Shown here: in pieces, positions 7,131 through 12,317 of the stretch
Layout of the letters: every line of letters begins with the position of its first letter
How positions within the stretch are numbered: position 1 is the first letter of the stretch
DNA from: an uncultured bacterium
Lineage (GTDB): Bacteria > Pseudomonadota > Gammaproteobacteria > Burkholderiales > Burkholderiaceae_D
Assembly (NCBI GenBank): GCA_903872555.1
Contig: CAIQLE010000340.1
Coordinates: 1 to 12,317, forward strand
Direction of reading: 5' to 3'
Length of the DNA: 12,317 nt
Translations under genes and position numbers: made by a program
Notes under the pieces: model-generated
Seen by the model: the letters and a program-made list of their open reading frames with translations, nothing else
Told to the model about the DNA's origin: nothing
Databases searched by the model: none

Positions 7131-7916
7131 GACCCAACCGCCGTCCATATTCCAGGCCACGCCCCTGACCTGAGAGGCAGCACTGCTGCACATAAACACA
7201 GCCAGTGCGCCCAGCTGTTCAGGGGTCACGAATTCACCTGAAGGCTGCTTCTCCAGCAGCAGTTCGCGCTTGGCCTGTTCAACAGGAATATTCTGTGCCG
7301 CAGCGCGTGCATCGACTTGCTTTTGCACCAGCGGCGTCAGCACCCAGCCCGGGCAGATGGCGTTGCAGGTAATGCCGGTCTGTGAATTTTCCAGAGCCGT
7401 CACTTTCGTCAGACCGACAATCCCATGTTTGGAAGCGACATAGGCTGACTTGCCGGCCGAACCCACAAGTCCATGAGCCGATGCAATATTGATGATGCGT
7501 CCCCAGTTATTTTTTTTCATGGCAGGGAGTGCCAGACGTGTAGTGTGAAATGCGGATGTGAGATTAATGGCGATCACCGCGTCCCAGCGTTCCACAGGAA
7601 AATCTTCTACATTGGCGACGTACTGAATTCCTGCGTTGTTAACCAGAATATCGATGCTGCCAAATTCATCAATGGCAGTCTTCATCATCTGTTCGATCTC
7701 TACAGATTTGCTTACGTCGGCATTGCTATACGAAGTTTTTACGCCAAACTGCGTGGCCGTTTGCAGCTGCAAATCGGCAATCAGGGCGGCATCACCAAAG
7801 CCGTTGAAGACAATATTCGCACCTTCGGCGGCCAGCGCATGGGCAATGCCCAGTCCTATACCGGATGTGGATCCGGTGACGAGCGCGGTTTTTCCTGACA
7901 ATGGGCGGGTTTGCAT
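7122..7916 (-). CDS. bdhA: D-3-hydroxybutyrate dehydrogenase
   Basis: This 264-residue SDR oxidises D-3-hydroxybutyrate to acetoacetate with NAD+. It has the cofactor motif TGSTSGIG (14-21), NNAG (93-96), Asn118, Ser146, Tyr159 and Lys163. The substrate-recognition residues known from Pseudomonas 3-hydroxybutyrate dehydrogenase are all present with a constant offset of four: Gln98, His148, Lys156, Trp191, Gln200 and Trp261. This makes the assignment much firmer than SDR alone. The C-terminus DGGWVAQ is also typical. AGGAG (complement of 7922-7926) lies five bases before the ATG. The product acetoacetate is the substrate of ScoAB encoded at 4430-5785, but bdhA is on the opposite strand with its own leader, so the two steps are not in one operon. 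Confidence 0.96.
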   Translation of the reverse strand: MQTRPLSGKTALVTGSTSGIGLGIAHALAAEGANIVFNGFGDAALIADLQLQTATQFGVKTSYSNADVSKSVEIEQMMKTAIDEFGSIDILVNNAGIQYVANVEDFPVERWDAVIAINLTSAFHTTRLALPAMKKNNWGRIINIASAHGLVGSAGKSAYVASKHGIVGLTKVTALENSQTGITCNAICPGWVLTPLVQKQVDARAAAQNIPVEQAKRELLLEKQPSGEFVTPEQLGALAVFMCSSAASQVRGVAWNMDGGWVAQ

Positions 7917-8015
7917 AGAGACTCCTCTGGATGGCGGTAATTGATCGCTGATGATTGTAAGCGCAGACCCAGTAAAATGAGGATAAATTCAATCTTCCTT
8001 GAGGAACTTCCCCGG
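7917..8015. promoter_or_regulatory. Divergent promoter region, bdhA / alpha-beta hydrolase-relA
   Basis: A 99-base gap separates the two divergent starts. On the plus strand TAAAAT (7973-7978) is a good -10 box, with only a weak -35 (ATGATT region, 7951-7956). On the minus strand TACAAT (complement of 7954-7959) is a good -10 box, also without a good -35. The two candidate -10 boxes are close together, so the promoters may interfere or share an activator. GAGGAA at 8001-8006 is the hydrolase ribosome binding site. Confidence 0.4.
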
Positions 8016-8882
8016 ATGAAGCAGCCCAAAATCAACACCGTGCAATGTCTTTCACCCGCTGGTCTGCACAGCATGGCCTATAGGGAGTGGGGCGAAGCTG
8101 ATAATCCTCAGGTCTTGGTCTGTGTGCATGGCGTGACCCGGGTTTCGGATGATTTCGATCACTTGGCCGAGGCTCTGAGCGATCGTTATCGTGTGATCTG
8201 CCCTGATGTCGTTGGACGAGGCCGTTCTTCCTGGCTGAAGAACCCTCAGTACTATGCCGTGCCTCAGTATGTGAGCGACATGGTGACGCTGCTGGCGCGA
8301 CTGGATGTGCCTCAGGTCGATTGGTTCGGAACTTCCATGGGGGCTTTGATCGGTATGGGACTGGCGGCGCTGCCGGATGCGCCGGTGCGAAAAATGATCA
8401 TGAATGATGTGGGGCCTAATCTGAATTTCACCGCGCTGATGCGGATTGGTGAGTACATTGCCAAAGAGGTGCGCTTCAGCAGTTTCGAACAAGGGCGCGA
8501 TTACATACGGACCATAGCGGCATCGTTTGGTCCGCATACTGACGAGGAATGGAACAAGCTGGCGCGCGATGTGCTCAGAGAAGGCAGTGATGGTCAGTGG
8601 CGTCGTCACTATGATCCCGCACTGGCGCTGGGTTTTAGCGGGCTGACGGAAGCGAATGTCAAACAGAATGAGCAGGCACTGTGGGCAGCTTATGATGCAA
8701 TCACTTGTCCGGTATTACTGGTGCGCGGCAGTGAGTCTGATCTGCTGACAACAGATACGGCTTATCAAATGACGCAACGAGGCCCGCGTGCCGAACTGGT
8801 GGAGCTGCCCGGCATCGGTCATGCGCCGACTTTCATGCATGCCGATCAGATTGCCATCGCAAGACGCTATTTGTTAGATTAA
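8016..8882 (+). CDS. Alpha/beta-fold hydrolase
   Basis: This 288-residue alpha/beta hydrolase has an oxyanion-hole HG motif (His38-Gly39, in VCVHGV), the nucleophile elbow G-T-S-M-G (105-109, Ser107), a likely acid Asp242 (in GSESDLL) and catalytic His269 (GIGHAP). PDVVGRGRSS (63-72) is the common strand-4 motif. A helical cap lies around residues 135-210. The substrate is not predictable; esterases, lactonases and C-C hydrolases share this pattern. I chose ATG 8016 because GAGGAA lies nine bases upstream. In-frame upstream starts (TTG 7941, ATG 7977) lack a ribosome binding site and the added residues are not family-like. It ends 14 bases before relA, so the two are probably co-transcribed. 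No signal peptide; cytoplasmic. Confidence 0.9.
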   Translation: MKQPKINTVQCLSPAGLHSMAYREWGEADNPQVLVCVHGVTRVSDDFDHLAEALSDRYRVICPDVVGRGRSSWLKNPQYYAVPQYVSDMVTLLARLDVPQVDWFGTSMGALIGMGLAALPDAPVRKMIMNDVGPNLNFTALMRIGEYIAKEVRFSSFEQGRDYIRTIAASFGPHTDEEWNKLARDVLREGSDGQWRRHYDPALALGFSGLTEANVKQNEQALWAAYDAITCPVLLVRGSESDLLTTDTAYQMTQRGPRAELVELPGIGHAPTFMHADQIAIARRYLLD

Positions 8883-8896
8883 AAACAGGATTCAGC

Positions 8897-11146
8897 ATGG
8901 TATTTGTGGCCGCCACTCGGGATGGCGATGAGCAGCTGCTGGCAGGTTTGCGTGATGAAGATGCAGCGCGTCTGAAGGATGCGCTGGCTTTCGTTCGTGC
9001 CGCTTATGCAGGCAAGACCGTGCCCACAGGGCAGGACGCCATGGCTTTTTCGCGTGGCGTGGCGCTCTCGCTGGCAAGCTTGAAGACCGATGTGGATACC
9101 CGACTAGCCGGTCTGTTGTTTGAATTGACCTCGCTTGAGCCCACAGCGGCAGAACAGATAGAGCCGCGCTTCGGCAAGGAAGTGGCGGACATGGTGGCGG
9201 GCATACGGCAGCTGATGCGTCTGCATGAAGGTAATTTCGTGCAGCAGGAAAACAGCAAGAGTAAGAGCAATGCCGCCAGCCAGCTGGAGACTTTACGCAA
9301 GATGACACTGGCTATGGCGACGGACATGCGGGTGGTGCTGGTGCGCCTGACTTCACGTCTGACCACGCTGCGGTTTTTTGCTGAACAAAAGCTGGAAAAC
9401 GATATGACCTTGCGCTACGCGCGCGAAAGTTTTGATCTGTATGCCCCGCTGGCCAATCGTTTGGGCATCTGGCAACTCAAATGGGAACTGGAAGATCTGT
9501 CTTTCCGTTTTTCTGAGCCTGCCAATTACAAGCGCGTCGCCAGGATGCTGGAAGAGAAACGAGCTGAACGCGAAAGTTTTGTTGAAGACGCGATTGCACG
9601 CCTCAAAGCGGAACTGGCTGCTGCGGGCATACGTGCCGAAGTGTATGGGCGTCCCAAGCATCTCTACAGTATCTGGAACAAGATGCAGGGCAAGGACATT
9701 GATTTTTCACGTCTGCATGATGTGCGTGCCTTTCGCGTGATTGTGGATGACCTGAAATCTTGCTATGCCGTGCTCTCTATCGTGCACAACATCTGGACCC
9801 CGGTGCCCGAAGAATATGATGATTACATTGCACGCCCGAAAAGCAATGGATATCAATCGCTGCATACGGTGGTGGAAGCAGAAGACGGTCGCACGCTGGA
9901 AGTTCAGGTGCGCACTCAGGAGATGCATCATTTCGCTGAATATGGTGTTGCTGCACACTGGCGCTACAAAGAAGGCAGTGGTGCAGCAAGCGATGAATCT
10001 TACGATGAAAAAATCGCCTGGCTACGTCAACTGCTGGCCTGGAAAAGCGAGATGGTGGACGTGGTGGTCAGCCATGAAGACACTGAGCGTCAGTGGGTGC
10101 AGCAACTCAAGGCTGCTTCAATCAATGACCGAATCTATGTGCTCACGCCTCAGGGCCGGCTGATTGAATTGACGATGGGCGCAACGCCGATTGACTTCGC
10201 CTATCAATTGCACAGCAATATCGGCCATCGTTGCCGCGGTGCGAAAATCAATGGCGTGATGGTGCCGCTGAATACGCAGCTGAAGAACGGGCAGACCGTA
10301 GAAATTCTGACGGCAAAAGGTGAGGCTGCGGCCTCAGGTATGGCGGGCCCTTCACGCGACTGGCTGTCCGATGGTTATAGCTCCAGTCCGCGCACGCGGG
10401 CCAAGATTCGCGCCTGGTTCAATGCTATTGAAGAAGCGGAAACTCTGGCCCATGGACGTGCGGTGCTTGAAAAAACCCTGCAGCGCGAAGGCAGGACTTC
10501 GGTCAACCTGGAAGATCTGGCCCACAAGCTGGGCTTCCCCAAGTTAGAAGATTTTTTGCTCGCGGTGGGTAATGAGCGTTTCAGTTTGCGGCTGGTCGAA
10601 CAGGCGCTGCATGCCGATGACCCGAACCGTCAACAGGCGCCCAGTCCGGATGAATCAGTCTTGCCACGCAAGAGTCGTGCATCCAGCGTTACCCAGGGTG
10701 CGAAATCCGGCATTCTGGTGCTGGGCACTGAAGGCCTGCTGACGCAAATGGCGAGCTGCTGCAAGCCGGCACCACCGGACCCTATCGTGGGCTTCATCAC
10801 GCGCGGCAAAGGCATTTCCATTCATCGTGCCAGTTGCAAAAATTTATCGCAGATGTTGTTGCGTGCTCCAGAGCGCATCATGCAGACCACCTGGGGCAGT
10901 CAGAACTCGGATACGGTCTATCCGGTGGATGTATTCGTGCTGGCCATGGACCGACAGGGTCTGCTGCGTGATATCTCGGATATTTTTTTGCGCGAGAAAA
11001 TTAATGTGATTGGTGTGTCCACACGCAGCAGCAAGGGGCAGGCCACCATGTCCTTCACGGGTGAAATTTCTTCGACAGCACAATTGCAGCGCGCACTGGG
11101 TGTGATTCGTGAGGTCAAGGGTGTGCTTGAAGTCAGGCGCAGCTGA
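8897..11146 (+). CDS. relA: RelA-type (p)ppGpp synthetase
   Basis: This 749-residue long RelA/SpoT homologue makes (p)ppGpp from ATP and GDP/GTP when uncharged tRNA enters the ribosome. Domain order: pseudo-hydrolase (about 25-200), synthetase (about 240-355), TGS (about 409-473), a helical domain, a zinc-finger-like region with Cys621-Cys622, His643 and Cys647, and a C-terminal ACT domain (about 674-748). The hydrolase HD pair is replaced by Phe75-Glu76 in LLFEL, so hydrolysis should be lost. The synthetase has E306-Y-D-D309, the EXDD variant typical of monofunctional RelA rather than the RXKD of SpoT/Rel, plus GYQSLHT (318-324) and the EVQVRT catalytic strand with Glu335. A separate SpoT must therefore exist elsewhere for hydrolysis. 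AGGA (8887-8890) precedes ATG 8897 by six bases. It is the second gene after the hydrolase. Confidence 0.95.
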   Translation: MVFVAATRDGDEQLLAGLRDEDAARLKDALAFVRAAYAGKTVPTGQDAMAFSRGVALSLASLKTDVDTRLAGLLFELTSLEPTAAEQIEPRFGKEVADMVAGIRQLMRLHEGNFVQQENSKSKSNAASQLETLRKMTLAMATDMRVVLVRLTSRLTTLRFFAEQKLENDMTLRYARESFDLYAPLANRLGIWQLKWELEDLSFRFSEPANYKRVARMLEEKRAERESFVEDAIARLKAELAAAGIRAEVYGRPKHLYSIWNKMQGKDIDFSRLHDVRAFRVIVDDLKSCYAVLSIVHNIWTPVPEEYDDYIARPKSNGYQSLHTVVEAEDGRTLEVQVRTQEMHHFAEYGVAAHWRYKEGSGAASDESYDEKIAWLRQLLAWKSEMVDVVVSHEDTERQWVQQLKAASINDRIYVLTPQGRLIELTMGATPIDFAYQLHSNIGHRCRGAKINGVMVPLNTQLKNGQTVEILTAKGEAAASGMAGPSRDWLSDGYSSSPRTRAKIRAWFNAIEEAETLAHGRAVLEKTLQREGRTSVNLEDLAHKLGFPKLEDFLLAVGNERFSLRLVEQALHADDPNRQQAPSPDESVLPRKSRASSVTQGAKSGILVLGTEGLLTQMASCCKPAPPDPIVGFITRGKGISIHRASCKNLSQMLLRAPERIMQTTWGSQNSDTVYPVDVFVLAMDRQGLLRDISDIFLREKINVIGVSTRSSKGQATMSFTGEISSTAQLQRALGVIREVKGVLEVRRS

Positions 11147-11189
11147 GCACGGAGCAGGGTGCGAAGTAGTCGAAAAGCTAATGCTCAGC
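11142..11189 (+). repeat. Inverted repeat spanning the relA stop codon
   Basis: GCTGAGCA (11142-11149) and TGCTCAGC (11182-11189) are perfect eight-base complements separated by 32 bases; the relA TGA (11144-11146) lies inside the left arm. A short T-run (TTTT, 11196-11199) follows after six bases. It may act as a weak terminator or 3'-end protecting stem for the relA message. The long loop makes the call uncertain. Confidence 0.4.
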
Positions 11190-11208
11190 ACTTAGTTTTC
11201 ATTGAGGC

Positions 11209-11237
11209 TGGCAAAAACATATAAAGCTGGCTATAAT
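11209..11237 (+). promoter_or_regulatory. Sigma-70 promoter of tRNA-Val
   Basis: A perfect TATAAT -10 box (11232-11237) has TGGCAA (11209-11214, three of six consensus bases) 17 bases upstream. Transcription would start near 11243-11245, only about five bases before the mature tRNA 5' end. The strong -10 box fits stable-RNA expression. This promoter may also feed the thrS leader, since nothing stops transcription until 11471. Confidence 0.75.
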
Positions 11238-11248
11238 TCCGCTTCTTT

Positions 11249-11325
11249 AGGCGCGTAGCTCAGCTGGTTAGAGCACTACCTTGACATGGTAGGGGTCGTT
11301 GGTTCGAGTCCAATCGTGCCTACCA
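11249..11325 (+). tRNA. tRNA-Val (anticodon GAC)
   Basis: The 77-base gene folds as a full cloverleaf. The acceptor AGGCGCG (11249-11255) pairs with CGTGCCT (11315-11321) with one G-U. The D arm is GCTC/GAGC, and the anticodon stem is CTACC/GGTAG around TTGACAT. Anticodon GAC is at 11283-11285. The T arm is GTTGG/CCAAT with loop TTCGAGT. The CCA end is encoded (11323-11325). It reads GUC and GUU valine codons. It sits between relA and thrS; the 3' trailer has no terminator for about 145 bases, so the precursor must be processed from a longer transcript. Confidence 0.97.
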
Positions 11326-11351
11326 ACACATATCTGCAGATTCTTTATAAG
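11323..11351 (+). promoter_or_regulatory. Possible second promoter for the thrS leader
   Basis: TATAAG (11346-11351) matches the -10 consensus at five of six positions. Seventeen bases upstream is CCAACA, a weak -35 that overlaps the encoded CCA tail of tRNA-Val. If used, the RNA would begin near 11358, right at the AAAGG that precedes the leader ORF, leaving almost no 5' untranslated region. Transcription from the tRNA promoter is the alternative. Confidence 0.25.
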
Positions 11352-11372
11352 AGCGAGAAAGGCGAATCGGTT

Positions 11373-11417
11373 ATGACACCGCGAACTAGTACCTTGGTTT
11401 CGGCATTTAACCGCTAG
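11373..11417 (+). CDS. Putative threonine-rich leader peptide of thrS
   Basis: A 14-codon ORF, ATG to TAG, encodes MTPRTSTLVSAFNR. Threonine is at positions 2, 5 and 7 (codons ACA, ACT, ACC): 3 of 14, against 13 of 260 in the visible thrS product, where ACA and ACT occur once each. AAAGG (11358-11362) lies ten bases before the ATG, an acceptable ribosome binding site. The stop codon lies three bases before the segment (11421-11433) that can pair with the 5' arm of the terminator at 11471-11498. This places a ribosome paused on Thr codons, or one releasing at the stop, where it would bias the downstream fold. The reading is seen directly; a regulatory role is inference from the classical attenuator pattern. 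A 14-codon ORF can arise by chance, so conservation is needed. Confidence 0.6.
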   Translation: MTPRTSTLVSAFNR

Positions 11418-11420
11418 TCA

Positions 11421-11478
11421 CGTTCTTCATTTTTGCAGTACAGGCGCGCAGTAAGCGAGTCTGTTGAAATAAAAAACG
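11421..11478 (+). promoter_or_regulatory. Candidate antiterminator fold of the thrS leader
   Basis: CGTTCTTCATTTT (11421-11433) can pair with GAAATAAAAAACG (11466-11478): 11 of 13 positions pair (one G-U), with C-A mismatches at 11425 and 11428. Inside, ACAG (11440-11443) pairs with CTGT (11461-11464) and CGC (11447-11449) with GCG (11455-11457). This uses bases 11471-11478, the same bases that form the 5' arm of the terminator, so the two folds exclude each other. An earlier hairpin (11368-11373 with 11408-11413, with further inner pairs) wraps the leader ORF. The 1:2 partner that would compete with 11421-11433 is weak: GAAC 11383-11386 with GTTC 11422-11425. Energies were not computed. Confidence 0.5.
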
Positions 11479-11498
11479 CGGCCAGCCCGCGTTTTTTT
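11471..11498 (+). terminator. Intrinsic terminator / attenuator ahead of thrS
   Basis: AAAAAACGCGG (11471-11481) pairs perfectly with CCGCGTTTTTT (11487-11497) around a five-base loop, and the strand ends in seven T residues (11492-11498). It is a strong rho-independent terminator. It lies 145 bases after tRNA-Val and ends only 26 bases before the thrS Shine-Dalgarno. There is no room for a thrS promoter downstream of it, so thrS must be reached by readthrough or from a promoter upstream. This makes it an attenuator rather than a plain end of the tRNA unit. Confidence 0.9.
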
Positions 11499-11501
11499 AT
11501 G

Positions 11502-11516
11502 CCCGCTCGCAGCGGG
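11502..11516 (+). promoter_or_regulatory. GC-rich hairpin just before the thrS ribosome binding site
   Basis: CCCGCT (11502-11507) pairs with AGCGGG (11511-11516) around CGC. It sits between the terminator T-run and AAGGAG (11525-11530). It may insulate the ribosome binding site or be a translational operator. E. coli ThrRS is known to bind stem-loops in its own leader, but no anticodon mimic is evident here. Confidence 0.4.
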
Positions 11517-11536
11517 ACATCCTCAAGGAGCACAGC

Positions 11537-12317
11537 ATGATTTCAGTCCGACTTCCCGATGGCTCACAACGACAGTTCGATACCGCTGTCACCGTGGCGC
11601 AGGTCGCTGCATCCATAGGCACAGGCCTGGCCAAAGCCGCACTGGCGGGCAAAGTTGATGGCAATCTGGTTGATACCTCGTTCCTGATTGAGCGGGATGT
11701 GGATCTGTCCATCATTACGGATAAGGATGCCGATGGTCTGGATGTGATCCGCCATTCGACGGCTCACTTGCTGGCCTATGCGGTCAAGGAATTATTCCCC
11801 GAGGCGCAGGTCACCATAGGCCCTGTGATCGACAATGGCTTTTACTATGACTTCTCGTACAAGCGTCCTTTCACGCCAGAAGATCTGGAAGCCATTGAGA
11901 AAAAAATGGCTGAGCTCTCTAAAAAGGATGAGCCGGTAGAGCGTAAGGTTTTGCCGCGCGACGAAGCGGTGGCCTATTTCAAGTCCATAGGCGAGGCCTA
12001 CAAGGCGGAGATCATTGCCTCGATTCCTGCGGGCGAAGATGTGTCGCTTTACACCGAAGGCAAATTCACCGACCTGTGTCGTGGTCCGCACGTGCCATCG
12101 ACCGGCAAGCTGAAAGTCTTCAAGCTGATGAAAGTGGCCGGTGCTTACTGGCGCGGCGATTCCAAGAACGAGATGCTGCAACGTATCTACGGTACGGCCT
12201 GGACTAAAAAGGAAGATCAGGAAGCCTATTTGCATATGCTGGAAGAGGCTGAGAAGCGCGACCACCGCAAGCTGGGTCGTCAGCTCGATCTCTTCCATTT
12301 CCAGGACGAAGCGCCCG
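11537..12317 (+). CDS. thrS: Threonyl-tRNA synthetase, N-terminal part
   Basis: This is an open frame of 260 codons to the window edge; the catalytic class II core and anticodon-binding domain lie beyond it. The visible part holds the TGS domain (about 1-62) and the N2 editing domain, which removes serine mischarged on tRNA-Thr. The editing zinc/catalytic residues are present as His73 and His77 in RHSTAH, Cys181 in DLCRGPH and His185, matching E. coli His73, His77, Cys182 and His186. [13 protein letters not shown] (94-106) and [11 protein letters not shown] near the edge are also family signatures. AAGGAG (11525-11530) lies six bases before ATG 11537. Translation and editing take place in the cytoplasm. 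The usual proteobacterial continuation is infC-rpmI-rplT, outside this window. Expression is probably controlled by the leader at 11358-11516. Confidence 0.97.
   Translation, partial: MISVRLPDGSQRQFDTAVTVAQVAASIGTGLAKAALAGKVDGNLVDTSFLIERDVDLSIITDKDADGLDVIRHSTAHLLAYAVKELFPEAQVTIGPVIDNGFYYDFSYKRPFTPEDLEAIEKKMAELSKKDEPVERKVLPRDEAVAYFKSIGEAYKAEIIASIPAGEDVSLYTEGKFTDLCRGPHVPSTGKLKVFKLMKVAGAYWRGDSKNEMLQRIYGTAWTKKEDQEAYLHMLEEAEKRDHRKLGRQLDLFHFQDEAP

Noticed and set aside
7941..8015. Upstream in-frame starts of the alpha/beta hydrolase (TTG 7941, ATG 7977)
   Set aside because: Neither has a ribosome binding site, and the added residues cross the candidate promoter. ATG 8016 has GAGGAA nine bases upstream.
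9353..9661. Antisense frames within relA and bdhA/scoB
   Set aside because: They overlap strongly supported conserved genes in other frames and show no ribosome binding sites or recognisable domains.
11442..11451. AGGCGCGCAG resembling the 5' acceptor strand of tRNA-Val (AGGCGCGTAG)
   Set aside because: Ten bases with one mismatch and no further tRNA likeness around it; not convincing as a tRNA remnant.
11326..11470. Integrated element at the tRNA-Val 3' end
   Set aside because: No integrase and no repeat of the tRNA 3' end in the window; the spacer leads straight to thrS.
11326..11536. T-box riboswitch upstream of thrS
   Set aside because: I see no T-box consensus or specifier stem I arrangement, and T-boxes are rare outside Gram-positives. 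A leader ORF explains the layout better.

Overview
The window reads as chromosomal backbone from a betaproteobacterium, most likely Burkholderiales and perhaps Oxalobacteraceae. The basis is protein style and gene order: ETF-QO / SDR / thioesterase / ScoAB, and relA / tRNA-Val / thrS. The family-level guess is from memory of these neighbourhoods and is not proven. Base composition is moderately GC-rich in most genes. There is one clearly AT-richer gene, an ankyrin-repeat protein at about 6.07-7.10 kb. I see no transposase, integrase, phage gene or CRISPR array.

Layout. 1-2977 (minus strand): electron-transfer flavoprotein:ubiquinone oxidoreductase, whose stop codon overlaps by one base the start of a chromate-transporter (ChrA) gene that runs off the left edge. 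3123-5785 (plus strand): an SDR oxidoreductase, a hotdog thioesterase whose start overlaps the SDR stop (TGATG), then the two subunits of succinyl-CoA:3-ketoacid CoA-transferase, closed by a strong intrinsic terminator. 6066-7100 (plus): a lone ankyrin-repeat protein bracketed by a 13-bp direct repeat. 7122-7916 (minus): D-3-hydroxybutyrate dehydrogenase. 8016-11146 (plus): an alpha/beta hydrolase followed 14 bases later by a RelA-type (p)ppGpp synthetase. 11249-11325: tRNA-Val(GAC) behind a TATAAT promoter. 11326-11536: a structured leader. 11537 to the right edge: the first 260 residues of threonyl-tRNA synthetase (thrS).

Functionally, 3-hydroxybutyrate dehydrogenase and ScoAB make a route from 3-hydroxybutyrate (ketone body or PHB monomer) through acetoacetate to acetoacetyl-CoA. 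ETF-QO passes electrons from acyl-CoA dehydrogenases to ubiquinone. The SDR and thioesterase plausibly also act on acyl chains. The right end is a translation and stringent-response cluster.

The most interesting item lies between tRNA-Val and thrS. A 14-codon ORF (MTPRTSTLVSAFNR, 11373-11417) has three Thr codons in its first seven positions. Four bases after its stop begins a segment that can pair with the 5' arm of an intrinsic terminator at 11471-11498, and that terminator ends only 26 bases before the thrS Shine-Dalgarno. This is the architecture of a classical ribosome-mediated transcription attenuator, with threonine codons placed ahead of threonyl-tRNA synthetase. I do not know of a described attenuator of this kind for thrS in betaproteobacteria.
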